A stretch of 16,517 bases of DNA. It comes from Patescibacteria group bacterium (GTDB lineage: Bacteria > Patescibacteriota > Patescibacteriia > UBA2591 > PGYQ01). A program made the position numbers and the translations under genes. This document shows positions 15,112 through 16,517 of this stretch, piece after piece (position 1 is the stretch's first letter; every line of letters begins with the position of its first letter). The DNA lies in NCBI GenBank assembly GCA_020057535.1, contig JAGVFS010000019.1:1-16517 (forward strand), given 5' to 3'. The notes under the pieces were generated by a model. The model saw nothing but the letters and a program-made list of their open reading frames with translations. It searched no databases and was not told the origin of the DNA.

Positions 15112-15135
15112 TTTTGTTAAATAATTTTAACAAAA
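15112..15135. repeat. 10-bp AT-rich hairpin in the rplS upstream spacer
   Basis: TTTTGTTAAA (15112-15121) and TTTAACAAAA (15126-15135) pair perfectly around TAAT. It lies in the 258-bp spacer between the DUF5671 stop and the rplS start, which has no reading frame. A TATAAT hexamer on the minus strand (15208-15203) may be part of the rplS promoter, but its -35 partner is poor. Ribosomal protein leaders often carry structure; no known L19 leader was recognised. Confidence 0.45.
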
Positions 15136-15227
15136 ACAAAATTTCTGTTTTACAGGATTAATAAGATTAATTAAATTAGGTTAATTAGATTGATTTGTTT
15201 TGATTATACGTTTTCTAATGCAATAAA

Positions 15228-16181
15228 TTAATCTTTAATTAGTGGAGGAAGGGTAATTTGTGGATCAAAAATCGGTTTTTTAATGCATTGATAACCTTTG
15301 TCATGAGGCCATTGATTATCTAAGTATCTATAATCATCAGTTTGGTAATTATTTTTATTTGAAGTTTTAAAATTGGCGCATAATTCATAGGTGTCTTCAG
15401 AAATTATTTTATATTCAAATTTTTCTTTTGTTTTTGAATTTTCTGTTTCATTCGCGTTTTGTATAAATCCATTTGATAATAATTTTTCAAAATTTTTCGG
15501 CAATTTCTTTTTAGAAGAATAATAAGAATTTATCGCTCTTTCAAGATTGTTAAATTTTTCTAAAACCATATAATCTTGTTTTTTATTTCTAGTTTCTTGC
15601 GGAGATTCAACAAAAAAACATCCGGCAATTAAAGTAGTAATAATAATTATTATTGAACCATAAAAATAAATTTGAGTAATTTTGCTTTTTGTTTTTTCAA
15701 CTATTTTTTTAATATCATAGAAATAATAAGAAAAAACAATACCAGAAATAATTATAGCAACAACGGTTTTTAAAATAAATTTAATTGTTAATTCGCCATT
15801 TAAAAAATTAAAAATTAATAAAACTAAATAACTAGTTATTGTTACAGAAGAGACAAATAAAATAAAATAAGTCAGCCATTTTCTAATGCAGGAATTTTTA
15901 TCTAATAAACCTAAAAATAAATTTTTATTAATTTGCCAAACAGAGATAAAAAAAATTGGCGCGCTTACAATAATAGTTGAAATGGCAAATTTAAGGGCGT
16001 AAGCTGAATAATTACTGTTAAACCCTTCAGTTAAATCAGTAATACTTTTGTTAATAATTTGAAAAATAATTATACCAACATTTGTTGCCGTAAAACCCAA
16101 GGTAACCAAAGATAGCATATAAAAAAAAGCGAATTTTGCCGAATTGTTCTCTTTTTTTATTTCAATATTTGTTTCTTTCAT
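15228..16181 (-). CDS. DUF5671-like membrane protein with extracytoplasmic C-terminal domain
   Basis: A 317-residue protein with five likely membrane helices (about 17-43, 62-82, 102-126, 134-153, 172-190), then about 125 residues predicted outside. The first helix region (AKFAFFYMLSLVTLGFTATN, then VGIIIFQIIN) matches my memory of DUF5671, found in CPR and related genomes and without known function. The tail begins with a helix (LEKFNNLERAINSYYSSKKKLPKNFEKLL, 207-235, given here across a motif of alternating charged and hydrophobic positions) like the periplasmic part of type II pseudopilins. It contains two cysteines (C268, C299) that could pair. ATG 16181 has AAGGA close upstream. A promoter candidate lies at 16244-16271. 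Confidence 0.75.
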   Translation of the reverse strand: MKETNIEIKKENNSAKFAFFYMLSLVTLGFTATNVGIIIFQIINKSITDLTEGFNSNYSAYALKFAISTIIVSAPIFFISVWQINKNLFLGLLDKNSCIRKWLTYFILFVSSVTITSYLVLLIFNFLNGELTIKFILKTVVAIIISGIVFSYYFYDIKKIVEKTKSKITQIYFYGSIIIIITTLIAGCFFVESPQETRNKKQDYMVLEKFNNLERAINSYYSSKKKLPKNFEKLLSNGFIQNANETENSKTKEKFEYKIISEDTYELCANFKTSNKNNYQTDDYRYLDNQWPHDKGYQCIKKPIFDPQITLPPLIKD

Positions 16182-16243
16182 ATTTCCTTTCTTTAAATTA
16201 TCGTCGTTAATTTTGTCGATATTATAAATAAATATATAAAAAC

Positions 16244-16271
16244 ATTTTATATTTTATTATAAATATGTCAA
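16244..16271 (-). promoter_or_regulatory. Candidate promoter of the DUF5671-like gene
   Basis: TTGACA (16271-16266) is followed after 16 bp by TAAAAT (16249-16244). The -35 is exact and the -10 matches five of six. Transcription would start about 55 nt before the gene. Confidence 0.5.
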
Positions 16272-16517
16272 TCTTTTGTTGTTTTTGGTTATAATTAAGA
16301 CATAATTTCAATTGAAAATAAAAAATAGATGAATATGAAATAGATAAAAATTTTTACCGTTATTTAAACGGAGCTTTAATAAAATCAGCTAACATATTGT
16401 GTTTATATAAAACTATGAATTATGGTGTACCCCTTGTCAAGACAGTAATATTAGGTGAATTGAGTGGAATTTTAAGTTAATTAATTTAGTTATACACAGT
16501 TTATTTGATAAAATATA
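16272..16517. other. Gene-free right end with small hairpin and possible insertion-element end
   Basis: No credible gene. A short hairpin CCGTT-ATTTA-AACGG sits at 16357-16371. At 16424-16444 the sequence GGTGTACCCCTTGTCAAGACA is much less AT-rich than its surroundings and has the look of an IS3-type terminus (TGTRCCCC then a TTG..GACA-like end), though no transposase follows inside the window. The same bases give an exact TTGACA on the minus strand with a weak -10 (CATAGT) 17 bp on. A single DnaA-box-like TTATACACA is at 16490-16498. Confidence 0.35.

Noticed and set aside
16415..16480. 21-residue plus-strand frame beginning MNYGVPLVKT
   Set aside because: The frame is short, has no ribosome binding site, is on the strand without genes, and overlaps the possible insertion-element end.
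16490..16498. DnaA-box-like TTATACACA as a sign of the replication origin
   Set aside because: Only one copy was found, and no dnaA, dnaN or box cluster is in the window.
1..16517. Use of UGA as glycine, CRISPR arrays, tRNA or rRNA genes
   Set aside because: Complete genes have no in-frame TGA; no direct-repeat/spacer array was seen; no cloverleaf or rRNA-like segment was recognised by eye on either strand.

Overview
The window is about 16.5 kb of very AT-rich bacterial DNA (roughly a quarter G+C by eye). All recognisable genes lie on the minus strand and all eleven complete genes end in TAA. The gene content suggests a Candidate Phyla Radiation (Patescibacteria) genome, probably Parcubacteria-like. 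Pointers are a DUF4012 membrane protein, a DUF5671-type membrane protein, a threonyl-tRNA synthetase without the TGS domain, few Shine-Dalgarno sites, and gene spacers built from short AT-rich words. TGA does not occur in frame inside any gene, so the UGA=Gly code of Gracilibacteria is not in use. The lineage is inference; no 16S gene is present.

Layout in minus-strand transcription order, from the right edge: a gene-free stretch with a promoter candidate; a DUF5671-like membrane protein; then rplS (L19), mreB and mltG, closely spaced and ended by a two-way terminator at 12370-12413; lepB; a 919-residue DUF4012 protein; gatB; a consensus promoter and T-box riboswitch; thrS; lemA; a ZIP metal transporter; a MurL-MurD fusion; and at the left edge the decayed remnant of a small gene and the start of a membrane protein.

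Two themes dominate. The first is the cell envelope: MurL-MurD (glutamate addition and epimerisation in the peptidoglycan precursor), MreB (wall synthesis scaffold), MltG (glycan strand release), LepB (signal peptide cleavage) and DUF4012. The second is translation: ThrRS, GatB and L19.

The two most interesting items are these. (1) One polypeptide joins an epimerase of the MurL type to a MurD-type ligase. It predicts that D-glutamate enters the wall by adding L-Glu and then inverting it on the nucleotide precursor, without MurI. (2) A compact T-box controls thrS. It has a perfect TTGACA-17-TATAAT promoter, a very short Stem I whose terminal loop carries the Thr codon ACC, a textbook T-box element with matching antiterminator strand, and an intrinsic terminator. 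It lacks the usual long Stem I and Stem II.
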